NCBI GenBank assembly: GCA_003151475.1
Contig: PLXQ01000077.1
Location: 62,001 to 126,000 of the forward strand
DNA length: 64,000 bases
From: Acidimicrobiaceae bacterium
GTDB taxonomy: Bacteria; Actinomycetota; Acidimicrobiia; Acidimicrobiales; UBA8190
Direction of reading: 5' to 3'
Positions within the stretch are counted from its first letter, which is position 1. Every line of letters starts with the position of its first letter. This document shows positions 42,538 to 51,458 of this stretch, piece by piece. A program made the position numbers and the translations under genes. The notes beneath the pieces were generated by a model that was not told the origin of the DNA, ran no database searches, and saw nothing but the letters and a program-made list of their open reading frames with translations.

Positions 42538-43079
42538 TACGGTGCTCCGAAACTCGAATCCGGAAACAACAACTGACTGACGTTGCCTTGTTCCGGTGGA
42601 GTCGACAGATCACCAGGAAGATTGCCAGCGGTGGTATTTAGCTCCATCGTTCCCCACACCAACGAACCGTCGACCGTGATGGGATTCGAAAGCGTGATCG
42701 TCACTTGCGATTTTGAGAACTGACCCGACGCACAATCAGGTACGCAGTTGTTCCAGTTGAAGACCCCGTTACCCTCTGCCTCTTTGGGTGATCCGAAAAC
42801 AGTCTCGTTCCACACTGACCAAACGATGTCCGTGACGGAGACGTTACCGGTAGCGCATGCTTCGTAGATCGTGGTTGGTTCGAACTTCGGTCCACCCGAT
42901 GTGTCGGCGCAAGGCGCAACTAGTGGGCCGTTTCCACTAACAGTGGTCGATGTCACTGTGACGGTGGAGGTCGTTGCAGGTGCTCCACTCGGTTTGGTCG
43001 TAGTGCTACATCCACCCAATACCGCGAAAGCAACGAAGGTGGCAGGGATCAAGCACCTGGTCGTGAACGTCGCAACCAC
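42537..43079 (-). CDS. Secreted lipoprotein
   Basis: About 180 residues from GTG 43079, chosen because FVAFAVLGGCSTTT forms a lipoprotein signal with lipobox LGGC. The mature part has a Thr/Ser linker (APATTSTVTVTSTTVS) and an outer domain with at least four Cys likely to pair. Family unknown. Stop overlaps the next start (TAATG), so both are made together. Confidence 0.6.
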   Translation of the reverse strand: MVATFTTRCLIPATFVAFAVLGGCSTTTKPSGAPATTSTVTVTSTTVSGNGPLVAPCADTSGGPKFEPTTIYEACATGNVSVTDIVWSVWNETVFGSPKEAEGNGVFNWNNCVPDCASGQFSKSQVTITLSNPITVDGSLVWGTMELNTTAGNLPGDLSTPPEQGNVSQLLFPDSSFGAP

Positions 43080-43140
43080 TAGCCATAAGACTAGTGATGG
43101 CAGGGCACGTAATAGCGGACCCAATGATCCACTATGGAAA

Positions 43141-43704
43141 TCACCACAGGCCAAGCCACTCTGCAGGTGGTGGTCCGCTCCACAGGCGTTCCCTGATGGT
43201 CAAGGATGCGGTGATGATCAAGTCTTCTGGACTTGTCTCCGTGAGTCTGAAGAGGAACTGAGCGGAGGTAACTGCGACACGATCGGCAACGTCATCGCTG
43301 ACACTCACAGGATCTCTACCAAACAACAGCGCCACTTGGACTCGCTCAAAACAGAATCGAAAGAACATGCAATCGAGGTACCAACAGGTCAAAGCTTCAA
43401 GTGCTTCACGTTCCCCCACGTTGTGCAGCTGCACCATCATTGGTTGCAAGGCAACGTTGCGGAGATTCACAGCGGCAGTGACGATGCCAGGGAACGAGGC
43501 ATATTGTCCGTGTGTTCCATCCATTACAGGGACTTCCTGCCACAAGTCCAAGCAATACTGCGGTCCGTATTCCAGTGCGAGTTGTTTGGCCCGTTCCAAG
43601 TGTTCACGGACAGATCGCCTCAGTGCCTTCCCACCGAAGAACTTCCGGCCAGCTTCGGCTTGAACACGAAGCGGAAGTGGAAAATAAGCACCGTCTTCCG
43701 GCAT
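43141..43704 (-). CDS. Hypothetical protein (187 residues)
   Basis: It is mixed helical, rich in Phe/Leu/Arg, without a signal or membrane segment. It contains FFGGKALRRSVREHLERAKQ and a Cys/Trp-containing helix LEALTCWYLDCMFFRFCFER. No family recognised. It precedes the lipoprotein operon by about 60 bp and is followed upstream by the AAA ATPase on the same strand. Confidence 0.55.
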   Translation of the reverse strand: MPEDGAYFPLPLRVQAEAGRKFFGGKALRRSVREHLERAKQLALEYGPQYCLDLWQEVPVMDGTHGQYASFPGIVTAAVNLRNVALQPMMVQLHNVGEREALEALTCWYLDCMFFRFCFERVQVALLFGRDPVSVSDDVADRVAVTSAQFLFRLTETSPEDLIITASLTIRERLWSGPPPAEWLGLW

Positions 43705-43780
43705 GCCTGGACTGTATCAACCGGCCTGGGTTTGACGGAGGCTCTTTGACGGACATCTACCTTCTGAGGTGCAGCGGGGA

Positions 43781-44944
43781 CTACCGGGGGTCTTCGGCTT
43801 GGACCCATCGGGCGAGGAACGGATCGGTGAGATGCCAGAGTCCGCCATCGTCGGCGACCCATTCGTCATTGACCAAGGCCTCGATCGCCCGCTGTACCGA
43901 GGAGGTGGCGAGTCCGGTGCGTCGTGCGAATGCCCCACCGAAAGGTTCGCCGGTCGGCTGTGCGGCGAGCGCGCTGAGGACTCGGCGCTGGACGACAGGT
44001 CGCTCATGCCAGGTGACGCTATAGGTGGCTTCGGCCAGGCTGATGGCTTGGTCGAGGCCCGTGTCGATATCGGCATCGGTGATGATGGGACCCGACGCCA
44101 CGGCGAAGGTTTCGTAGGCGAGGTGCTGGATGTCGTTGGGGACGGGGCCGATGCGACCGATAATGGTGCCGGCGATGGCAGGGGGCATCTTCTTGTCGCC
44201 CGCGGCGGACCGGCGCACGAGGTACCGGGCCATGGCGTCGGGGTCGATCGGGCCGAGCGAAATGGGCTGGGTCATGCCGTAGAGGGGGGCGCCATGGACG
44301 TGAACAAGCCGCTCCATCATGTGCCGGCGACTGCCGGCGACGACGAGCGACACCTGCGGGTAGCTGTCGGCCAACCCCTTGAAGGCGTTGGGCAGTGTGG
44401 GGTTGAGGTCGACGATGGCGTCGAACTCGTCGAGGACGAGCACCCCGGACCTGTCGCCTTCGGCCAGGAGTCGGTAGACATCTTCGAGGACCGACGTCGC
44501 GTCCTTGGCGGCGAGGGAGGGTACGAAGGAGAATCGGGCCTTGCCGTCGTCGCCGAGCTCGACGGCCGGGGTGACTCGGAACCGTCGCCGGAAATCGCTG
44601 GCGGCGGCGACGCCGCGCCGCAGGCGGCGCCCGTGGGTCTGCGCCAGGCCAGTGGCCAGCGCGGCGGCAAAGTGGCCCAGGTCCGGGCAGCGCAGGACGT
44701 TGACATGCACGACGGACGCACCGGCTCGGGTGATGGTCCCTTCCGCCCGCAGGAGCAGTGAGGTCTTGCCGTAGCGGCGAGGGGAGACGAGCGACACGTT
44801 GAGGCCATCGGCCATCCGGCTGACCAGTGCCTGGTGCTCGACTGTCCGGCCGGTGAAGTTGGCCCCGGTGACCGGCGAGCCGTAGCGAAATGGGTTTGGT
44901 GGTGATGCCACGGCCTCTAAGACTACGCGAGATGCGTTACGCAT
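43781..44944 (-). CDS. AAA-type ATPase (archaeal-ATPase-like)
   Basis: About 387 residues. A P-loop VSPRRYGKTSLLLRAEG (Walker A SPRRYGKT), a Walker B VLVLDEFDAI, a sensor segment LVVAGSRRHMM and a C-terminal winged-helix (RVLSALAAQPTGEPFGGAF) mark it as the archaeal-type/DEXX-box-like ATPase group. These usually regulate or move proteins or DNA. Its ATG lies inside a symmetrical repeat (44923-44953); GTG 44911 would place that repeat upstream instead. Last gene of the transfer operon, 74 bp after the helicase gene. Confidence 0.85.
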   Translation of the reverse strand: MRNASRVVLEAVASPPNPFRYGSPVTGANFTGRTVEHQALVSRMADGLNVSLVSPRRYGKTSLLLRAEGTITRAGASVVHVNVLRCPDLGHFAAALATGLAQTHGRRLRRGVAAASDFRRRFRVTPAVELGDDGKARFSFVPSLAAKDATSVLEDVYRLLAEGDRSGVLVLDEFDAIVDLNPTLPNAFKGLADSYPQVSLVVAGSRRHMMERLVHVHGAPLYGMTQPISLGPIDPDAMARYLVRRSAAGDKKMPPAIAGTIIGRIGPVPNDIQHLAYETFAVASGPIITDADIDTGLDQAISLAEATYSVTWHERPVVQRRVLSALAAQPTGEPFGGAFARRTGLATSSVQRAIEALVNDEWVADDGGLWHLTDPFLARWVQAEDPR

Positions 44945-44953
44945 GTTGCGTAG
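44923..44953. promoter_or_regulatory. 31-bp symmetrical operator over the ATPase start
   Basis: Outer arms CTACGC and GCGTAG and inner arms ATGCGT and ACGCAT are equidistant from the centre at 44938. The ATG start codon (44942-44944) is part of an inner arm. A regulator dimer bound here would block initiation directly; autorepression is inferred. Confidence 0.7.
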
Positions 44954-45017
44954 TGGGGCGGTGCCGGCCTGTGGAGGTCATGTCGTCACCTCCCGTGCCG
45001 TCAAGGGGTGGGTCGCA

Positions 45018-48000
45018 CTAGCGGGCGAGATCGGGACGCGACAGGGACCCCGTTCGATCGTGGTGGTGCGAGGACGTGTCGGTTCCGTTCACCCGTGCCG
45101 TCACGAGCGCTACCCCGATGGGCCTGGGGAACGCGGTGGGCCCAATGTCGGCAATCCCGGGGCCAATGTCGACAGGTCCTTCGGCTCGGATCTCCGTCTC
45201 GGTAGCGGGGGGTTTCTCCGAGTCCGAGTCCCTTTCGGTCTCCGGCTTCGGCGTCAGCGCCTCGGTGATCTCGGCTTGGCGCGTGCGCAGATTGACGAGC
45301 CGGGCCGCCTGGTCGAACGGCCTGCCGATCATCTCATTGGCCTGGTCGACGTTCGCCAGGGTGGCGCCGAGTTCCTGAGCGTCGTTGCGCAACCGCTCTT
45401 CGAGGTCCCCGAGTCGGTTGGTGAGCCTGGTCACCAGGCCGACAGGGTGCTCGTGCTCGATGTCTGTGGCCGCGATCACGGTGGGGCCGACGGGAGCGTC
45501 GGGGAACTGCAGGTGCAGCTCGGTCTCTCCGAGCTCGCCTTTCACCGCGATCACCAAGTCGAGACCGGCGAGGTTCCCGATCCCGATGGTCTGCCCGAAA
45601 CGGCGTCGGGCGTCTCCCAGCGCCTCTTTGATCCGCTCCCCGGCCTCGACCCGCTTCTCAGTGGCCACGCCGGTGATGGTGGCTCTGAATGCATCGCCGG
45701 ACATGTCTGCTCGGAGCTCCAGCGCGCGTTCGATTGTGCCCATGTCGCGTTCGAGGCGCTCGATGGCCGGACCCGAGGTGGCGATTGTCTTGGCGAGCCG
45801 ACGCTGGTCCGAGGCGTGGGCATGGGCAAGGCGCTCGAGCTTTGCCACTTCGGAGTCCACGCCTGCCTTTTCCATGATCAGCGGGTTGCCGGTGGCGAGG
45901 GCCTTCACCTCGCCGTAGCTGAGGGACGCTTCGCCGACATCGTCCACCTGGCGGGCCAGCTCGGTGTCTCCCCGGGTGACCTGGTCGATGAAGGCCGCCT
46001 TGCGTTCGACGGTGCCCCACATGAAGACATCGAAGCTGGACTCGGTGACGTAGCGCAGCACGGCCACGTCACCGTTCAAATTCCCTTGGCGGAGTATCCG
46101 CCCCTCTCGTTGTTCGATGTCAGCCGGCCTCCAGGGGCAGTCGAGGTGGTGGAGCGCCACGGCCCGGGCTTGGACGTTCGTGCCGATCCCCATCTTCTCG
46201 GTTGATCCAATGAGCACCGCAATGGCGCCCGATCGGCACTGGGCAAACAATTCGGCCTTTTCCCGGTCGTTCCTCGCGTCGTGCATGAAGCGCACGGTCT
46301 CGGTGGGTACCCCGCGCACTGTGAGTTGGGCTTTGAGCTCATCGTAGACGTTCCACTCCCGTCGAGGCGTACCGATGTCGCAGAACACCAGCTGTAGTGC
46401 CCCGGGGCGTTCTCCTTGCTCGGGGTAGCGGCGGTCCTTGGTGTCGGCCCAGATCGAGGTGATGCGTTCTGCCGCAGCACCGATCTTGCCGCCGCCGGGA
46501 TCTGGATGCAGACCGACCAGTCGCAGATCCAGGGCGGCCTTACGCCCGTCCCCGGTCACCTTGAGCATGTTGTCGTCTTCAGGACGGACCACCCCACGAG
46601 AGACGGCCTCGGCTCGGGCCACGAGGCTCTCCACGTAGGTCATGAGGCTCTTCGACGGAGAGACCACCACCACTTCGGCTCGGTCGCCGATGAGGTTCGG
46701 GGTCGGCAGGGCAAGCTGCGCAGCTGTCTTGATGTCGGCCACTTCGGCGAACATCGAGACCAACTCGGGGACGTTGGCGAAGCGAGCGAAGCGGTCCTTC
46801 ATCCGGTAGCTTCCACCGTCAGGAGCAAGCTCTAAGGCGGTCACTGTCCTTCCGAAGTTCGCGGCCCAGGCATCAAAGGTGGCGATGCCCGCTGTCGAGA
46901 GGGCGTCGGGCTGCAGGTAGCGCTGCATGACGTAGAGCTCGGAGATGGAGTTCGCCACGAATGTGGCAGTGGCAAAGGTGGCGACTCGGTCTCCGTGGCG
47001 CTCGCGCAGTACGCGCAGCTTCAGCTCGATGTCCATCGCACGCTTGGATCCCGTGCCGCCCACCCCTTGAATGCGGGTCGGAAAGGCGAGGTTCTTCGCC
47101 AAGTGGGCCTCGTCCAAGAAGATGTAGTCGACCCCGGTTTCTTCAAAGGTGACGCCGTCGAGTCGGCGGCCATCCTCTCTCGTCGCCTTTATCCGTTCCT
47201 CCATCCGGATGATGGCGGCTTCCAACTTCTTCACGCTGAGGCCGTGTTCCTCTTTCGATTGCACCTGGGCGGACCGGTAAGCACTCACCTGGGACTCGAG
47301 GTAGTCGGTTTCTGCCTCTTGGGACACCGGAATCCGCACGAATGCGTCATGGGTGATCACGACAGCGTCCCAGTCCCCGGTGGCACACCGGGCCACGAAC
47401 TCCTTGCGCGCGTCAGCAGCGGTGGCCTCTCTCGTTGCCACCAAGATGTTCGCCAGCGGATAGGTCTGGAGAAACTCGGCGCTGAACTGTTCGAGCATGT
47501 GGTTCGGGACGACATAGGCCGGCTTGGAGACGAGGCCGAGCCGCTTCATCTCCATACCGGCCATCACCATGGTTGCGGTCTTTCCGGCACCGACCGCATG
47601 GCCGAGCAGCACAGTGGGTTCTTGCACGGACCGCCAGGTGGCGTCGAGCTGGTGGGGGTGCGGTACAAACGCGGACGACAGGCCCGGCAGGGACTGGTGA
47701 CTGCCATCCCAGGCGGGTAGCACGACAGAGTTGAACAGTTCGTTGTAACGGGTGGCCAGCCGCTCAGAACGTCGTTGGTCCTCCCAGATCCATGTGGCGA
47801 AGCGGTCGGAGAGAGCCTGCTGCTTTTCCCTGGCCAAGAGGGTGGCTTCCGGGTTGAAGACCCTTCCGCCATCGCCGTCGGAGTCGTAGACAACAGCGGA
47901 GGTCTGATTGAGAGACTTGGTGAGCAGGCTCACCGCATCGAGCCGATCGGTGCCCCACGCAGACGTCATGGTCAGGCTCTGTTTCTGCCAGGTCGGGACG

Positions 48001-50048
48001 GCAATCGTCCAGGTGGCCATGACCTCTGTATGTTCAGTGGCCACCTGGCTGGCCCCGAGGGCTTCACGGACGAATGCGGACACATCGGTGGCTTCGATCC
48101 AGGTGGCCCCAGGGCGCGCATCGATCTCTTCAGGTAACAGGTCGTCGGGGAGGACGCCTTGGAGGGCCGATACGTTCAACGCAAACCGGGCATCGTCGAC
48201 GGCGGCCGCCTCGGCAACTTGTAGCTTCACTCGCACGTTGCCCGAGAGGTAGCGGGCAGTGGGGATGAGCTCGTCGCTCACCGGATCATCGAAGACCAAG
48301 GTGCCGAGGCATCCCCGGGCGTCGGCGACATCGATATCGAGAAGGGTGGCCACTCGGTCGAGGGTGACGGCTCCTTGCTCATCGAGGCAGATCGTGACCG
48401 CTTCTTCGGGGCTGTCGGCACGTCCGCGCACCGCGCGGGGGCCGACCACCCGTTCGGAGAAGATCGCCGCCTTGTCCGCCGTCTGGGTGTGGACATCGAA
48501 AAGTTCGAGGGCGAGCAGGGACGGAAAGTCCGGGTCGGAGCGAAACCCTCCGAGCCTGGGGTTCCTCCGCCCGATGATCGCCTCACCGGTATCGGGGTCT
48601 GTTCTTCCCGTCTCATACGTGGCGAACCGACTGATCGGCTCATAACGGGCGACGTAGTCGTCGTAGCGTCGGTTGAGGCGCCCCTGAGCGTCGCGAAACG
48701 CATCGTCATCGGTGCTGGTTGCCTGGAGGGCGAGCACCTCGGCCAACGTGTCACGCACTCCACACAGCGCACGCAGCTCTTGGGCCCCGTTTTTGGGCGT
48801 CGCCTCAAACGCCTCCAGCTCGCCGTGTCGCACCCGGGCGAAGGTTGCCATACCCGTCGTCACGATGGATCCTTCTTTGCGCACTGATGTGAGTACTGGG
48901 AACTGGTCGAGGCCCCGATCCGGAGAGCCGAGGACTGCAGGAGCGGCTGGAGCGGGTTCGGACCTTGGCTGATAAGTGAGGCCGGTGTCCTTGGCCCGCG
49001 AGACGATGCCGGCCATGGACGGTGCGATGGTCTTGTTCGGGTCGGCGACCACGTCGAGGTCGTCGGCCCCGTACTGGCCGTTGACCCGGCGCAGCTCCCC
49101 GAGGATCATCTCGGGGTGGGCGGCGAAGTACTCGTTGACGGCAACCTCACCGTCGACGGTGGCAACCGGGCGCAGAGACAGCCACGACTCACCGGCACGC
49201 ACTTCGCCGGGGGACCGTTTGCGCAGGATCACCACGTCGGTCACCACATCGGTGCCCGACGCCGCTCGGAAGGTACCAGCCGGGAGCCGGATGGCACCGA
49301 GCAGGTCGGCCCGGTCGGCCATCTCTCGACGGGCCGCGTCAGCCTGTGCATCCAAGGTGAACCGACTGGTGACGACGGCCAGCAGTCCACCGGGCCGGGT
49401 GAGGTCGAGGCCTTTCAGTATGAAGTGGTTGTGGATCGAGTGCCCTCCGGCATTGTGGGCCCGGTCGTGCAGCGTGATCTTGCCGAATGGGACGTTGCCG
49501 ATCACCAGATCCATGTCACCGTCGGGCAGTGCGGTGTCCGCAAAGCTCTCGGCCCGGATGGTCGCTGCTGGGTAGAGCGCGGCGGCGATGGTGGCTGTCA
49601 CCGGGTCAAGCTCGACTCCGGTGATCGCACAACCTTCGGGCGCAAAGCCGATGAAGTTGCCAGAGCCACACCCGGGTTCGAGTACTCGCCCACCGACAAA
49701 GCCCAGGTCCGCGACAGCGGACCAGACCACCTGGACGACCTCGGCCGAGGTGTAGTGGGCGTTGATCGTGGTCCGACGGGCGGCCGCCCACTCCTTCTCG
49801 GAGAGCAGCGTATGCAGCTCGGCCCGGGTCGCCGCAAAGCGGGGGTTGGCCTCGTCGAACACCTCGGGGATCGCGCCCCAGCTCGCCCACCGGGCGAGGG
49901 TGGCCTGCTCTGGCGCAGTTGCTGCTCTCCCTTCTGATTGCAGCTGGCGTAGGGCCCGGAGCGCGGCCAGGTTCGCTTCGGTCTTTGCTATCGCTCCCGA
50001 TGGAGCGAGGTCGTGCTGTCCGGTTGGTCGGAATCCATCGTCACCCAG
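45018..50048 (-). CDS. Giant methyltransferase-helicase polyprotein
   Basis: About 1,675 residues. The N-terminal third is a Rossmann-like DNA methyltransferase: GGRVLEPGCGSGNFIGFAPE (AdoMet site) and the NPPF-like GNVPFGKITLHD. The middle is a Snf2-type helicase: Walker A GHAVGAGKTATMVMAG, DEAH motif YIFLDEAHLAKNL and the C-terminal RILRQGNLNGDVA and HHLDCPWRPADIEQREGR. Homologs guard transferring DNA in conjugative elements. No ATG, GTG or TTG exists in frame between about 49,850 and 50,330, so the start is uncertain: a CTG at 50048 or a frame shift from the overlapping gene are options. An open frame extends to 50501. Confidence 0.85.
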   Translation of the reverse strand: MGDDGFRPTGQHDLAPSGAIAKTEANLAALRALRQLQSEGRAATAPEQATLARWASWGAIPEVFDEANPRFAATRAELHTLLSEKEWAAARRTTINAHYTSAEVVQVVWSAVADLGFVGGRVLEPGCGSGNFIGFAPEGCAITGVELDPVTATIAAALYPAATIRAESFADTALPDGDMDLVIGNVPFGKITLHDRAHNAGGHSIHNHFILKGLDLTRPGGLLAVVTSRFTLDAQADAARREMADRADLLGAIRLPAGTFRAASGTDVVTDVVILRKRSPGEVRAGESWLSLRPVATVDGEVAVNEYFAAHPEMILGELRRVNGQYGADDLDVVADPNKTIAPSMAGIVSRAKDTGLTYQPRSEPAPAAPAVLGSPDRGLDQFPVLTSVRKEGSIVTTGMATFARVRHGELEAFEATPKNGAQELRALCGVRDTLAEVLALQATSTDDDAFRDAQGRLNRRYDDYVARYEPISRFATYETGRTDPDTGEAIIGRRNPRLGGFRSDPDFPSLLALELFDVHTQTADKAAIFSERVVGPRAVRGRADSPEEAVTICLDEQGAVTLDRVATLLDIDVADARGCLGTLVFDDPVSDELIPTARYLSGNVRVKLQVAEAAAVDDARFALNVSALQGVLPDDLLPEEIDARPGATWIEATDVSAFVREALGASQVATEHTEVMATWTIAVPTWQKQSLTMTSAWGTDRLDAVSLLTKSLNQTSAVVYDSDGDGGRVFNPEATLLAREKQQALSDRFATWIWEDQRRSERLATRYNELFNSVVLPAWDGSHQSLPGLSSAFVPHPHQLDATWRSVQEPTVLLGHAVGAGKTATMVMAGMEMKRLGLVSKPAYVVPNHMLEQFSAEFLQTYPLANILVATREATAADARKEFVARCATGDWDAVVITHDAFVRIPVSQEAETDYLESQVSAYRSAQVQSKEEHGLSVKKLEAAIIRMEERIKATREDGRRLDGVTFEETGVDYIFLDEAHLAKNLAFPTRIQGVGGTGSKRAMDIELKLRVLRERHGDRVATFATATFVANSISELYVMQRYLQPDALSTAGIATFDAWAANFGRTVTALELAPDGGSYRMKDRFARFANVPELVSMFAEVADIKTAAQLALPTPNLIGDRAEVVVVSPSKSLMTYVESLVARAEAVSRGVVRPEDDNMLKVTGDGRKAALDLRLVGLHPDPGGGKIGAAAERITSIWADTKDRRYPEQGERPGALQLVFCDIGTPRREWNVYDELKAQLTVRGVPTETVRFMHDARNDREKAELFAQCRSGAIAVLIGSTEKMGIGTNVQARAVALHHLDCPWRPADIEQREGRILRQGNLNGDVAVLRYVTESSFDVFMWGTVERKAAFIDQVTRGDTELARQVDDVGEASLSYGEVKALATGNPLIMEKAGVDSEVAKLERLAHAHASDQRRLAKTIATSGPAIERLERDMGTIERALELRADMSGDAFRATITGVATEKRVEAGERIKEALGDARRRFGQTIGIGNLAGLDLVIAVKGELGETELHLQFPDAPVGPTVIAATDIEHEHPVGLVTRLTNRLGDLEERLRNDAQELGATLANVDQANEMIGRPFDQAARLVNLRTRQAEITEALTPKPETERDSDSEKPPATETEIRAEGPVDIGPGIADIGPTAFPRPIGVALVTARVNGTDTSSHHHDRTGSLSRPDLAR

Positions 50049-50347
50049 AAGTCCTGTTGCACTTGGATGCTCAATGCCATCGCTGAGTCGGGGTCCATCG
50101 GCTCTTCGGGCTCCTTGGGCGGTGTCGGATAGATCAGTTCGCGTACCAACTCTTCGGCCATCATCCTGGCCGCCAGGTCCTTCTCCCCGAGCTCGGGTCT
50201 CGAGAGCCTCAAGTAGGTCGAAGAGACTTGGCGTTCGGCTTCCTCCCCGATCTCGGTGAAGTACGCCTCTTTGTCCTCGATCGCCCGGAACTGATGTGGG
50301 TAGTACTCGAACATGTAGTTCTTCGCCTTCAGGCCGTAAAGATTCAT
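49988..50347 (-). CDS. Conserved small protein of conjugative elements
   Basis: 119 residues from ATG 50347 with AAAGGTGG ribosome site. Sequence: NLYGLKAKNYMFEYYPHQFR, FTEIGEEAERQVSSTYLRL, then AARMMAEELVRELIYP and an acidic/Pro tail. I recognise this style from proteins encoded beside the giant helicase in actinobacterial elements; function unknown. It overlaps the start region of that helicase out of frame. Confidence 0.7.
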   Translation of the reverse strand: MNLYGLKAKNYMFEYYPHQFRAIEDKEAYFTEIGEEAERQVSSTYLRLSRPELGEKDLAARMMAEELVRELIYPTPPKEPEEPMDPDSAMALSIQVQQDFWVTMDSDQPDSTTSLHRER

Positions 50348-50578
50348 CGTTACCACCTTTCAATAACTGGTCGAAATCGAGCTGTACCGTGTCGCCGGGC
50401 CGCTTTGTGTTGCCGTTTCGCCGGGAGCCTCGGCGCTTCACGTCGGCCTTCTGCCAGCGTAATTGGCGAGTGCGACGCGCAAGCATCCCTGTGACTGCCA
50501 CACAAGGCGGTCACCGGGATACGCGAGAACTGCGGCGCCAGTGCAGGGTAGAGAGCGATCGGGCACAGAGGGTACGAG

Positions 50579-51010
50579 CTAACGTCCGAGATCGGCTGTT
50601 GGCCTCGATGCGCCCCGTTCCCGCTGGTGACACGCCTTGGCGGTCTGCTCGGCCGAGTTCTGGCGTGTTTGTGCCAAGGCCTCGTCGACGGGTATTGGAA
50701 ATGCCGTCGGCCCGTGTTCGACTGCGGTCTCGACGGCGGTGCCGACTGCTCGGCCCGCGTGTCCTGCCCGCTCTGCCTCCCCTCGAATGATGCTCTGTTG
50801 TGCCAGGAACGCATTGGCCTCACGTTCGGCCCGTGTGCGTTCCTCGAGCTGGCGGGCGGTTTCGGTGGCGATGCGCCGTTCGGCTTCCGCTTCGTGCTGG
50901 CGCTGCCGGGCGCGCTGCTCGGTCATCTGGAGCCCACCGGACAGCGCCGTGCGCAGCATCTGGGTCAGATTCCCGTGGAGCTCCTGAGCGATGTTCTCCT
51001 CTTCAGCCAT
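50579..51010 (-). CDS. Coiled-coil protein
   Basis: 143 residues, mainly one long charged helix (TEQRARQRQHEAEAERRIAT, LEERTRAEREANAFLAQQS). It is Gln/Glu/Arg/Ala-rich with heptad spacing, so probably a coiled coil. There is no membrane segment. It overlaps the upstream DUF4913 gene by 8 bp and lies in the transfer operon. Scaffold or spacer role is inference. Confidence 0.65.
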   Translation of the reverse strand: MAEEENIAQELHGNLTQMLRTALSGGLQMTEQRARQRQHEAEAERRIATETARQLEERTRAEREANAFLAQQSIIRGEAERAGHAGRAVGTAVETAVEHGPTAFPIPVDEALAQTRQNSAEQTAKACHQRERGASRPTADLGR

Positions 51011-51458
51011 GGTGCGCTCCTTCGCTCTTCGCCGCCGGGCTCGGTGGTGAGGTGGCGATGACCGTGTCGGTCAGCCGGAGTGGCCAGTCATCGGGCGGAT
51101 CGGTCGTCCGCAGCGGTGTGATGTCGCGTCCGTGTGTTGTGTGGCAGTGGCCGAACGGCCCGATATCGGGGTTGCACAGCAACGCCAGCTGCGGGTCGGC
51201 ATGGTCCACCCACCACGTGCTCATCCCGGTGCCACCGTCCAGACGGAGGACCTCCCATGCCCGCCACAGCGCCTCGATGCGTTGGACGGCCTCTGGGTGG
51301 TCCCACCACTGCGGGCACCACTCGAAGGTTCGTTTGATCTCGCGCTCGAGGTTCGGGCACAACCACCTCGCTACCCAGGTCGCACTGTCGGGATAGGCAG
51401 GCTCGACGGCGGTAGCCGATATCGGTCCGTCCACCTCCTCGGCTTCAGAGATGCTCAT
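51003..51458 (-). CDS. DUF4913 family protein
   Basis: 151 residues from ATG 51458. The DUF4913 core is clear: Trp-rich FEWCPQWWDHPEAVQRIEAL, WRAWEVLRLDGGTGMSTWWV and HADPQLALLCNP. The family is found in mobile elements of actinobacteria beside the coupling ATPase. It overlaps the upstream gene stop by 4 bp (ATGA). Function in transfer is unknown; perhaps a partner of the coupling protein. Confidence 0.88.
   Translation of the reverse strand: MSISEAEEVDGPISATAVEPAYPDSATWVARWLCPNLEREIKRTFEWCPQWWDHPEAVQRIEALWRAWEVLRLDGGTGMSTWWVDHADPQLALLCNPDIGPFGHCHTTHGRDITPLRTTDPPDDWPLRLTDTVIATSPPSPAAKSEGAHHG

Noticed and set aside
50048-50501. Extension of the giant helicase to an ATG at 50501
   Set aside because: The extra 151 residues overlap the well-supported 119-residue gene almost completely and lack domain character.
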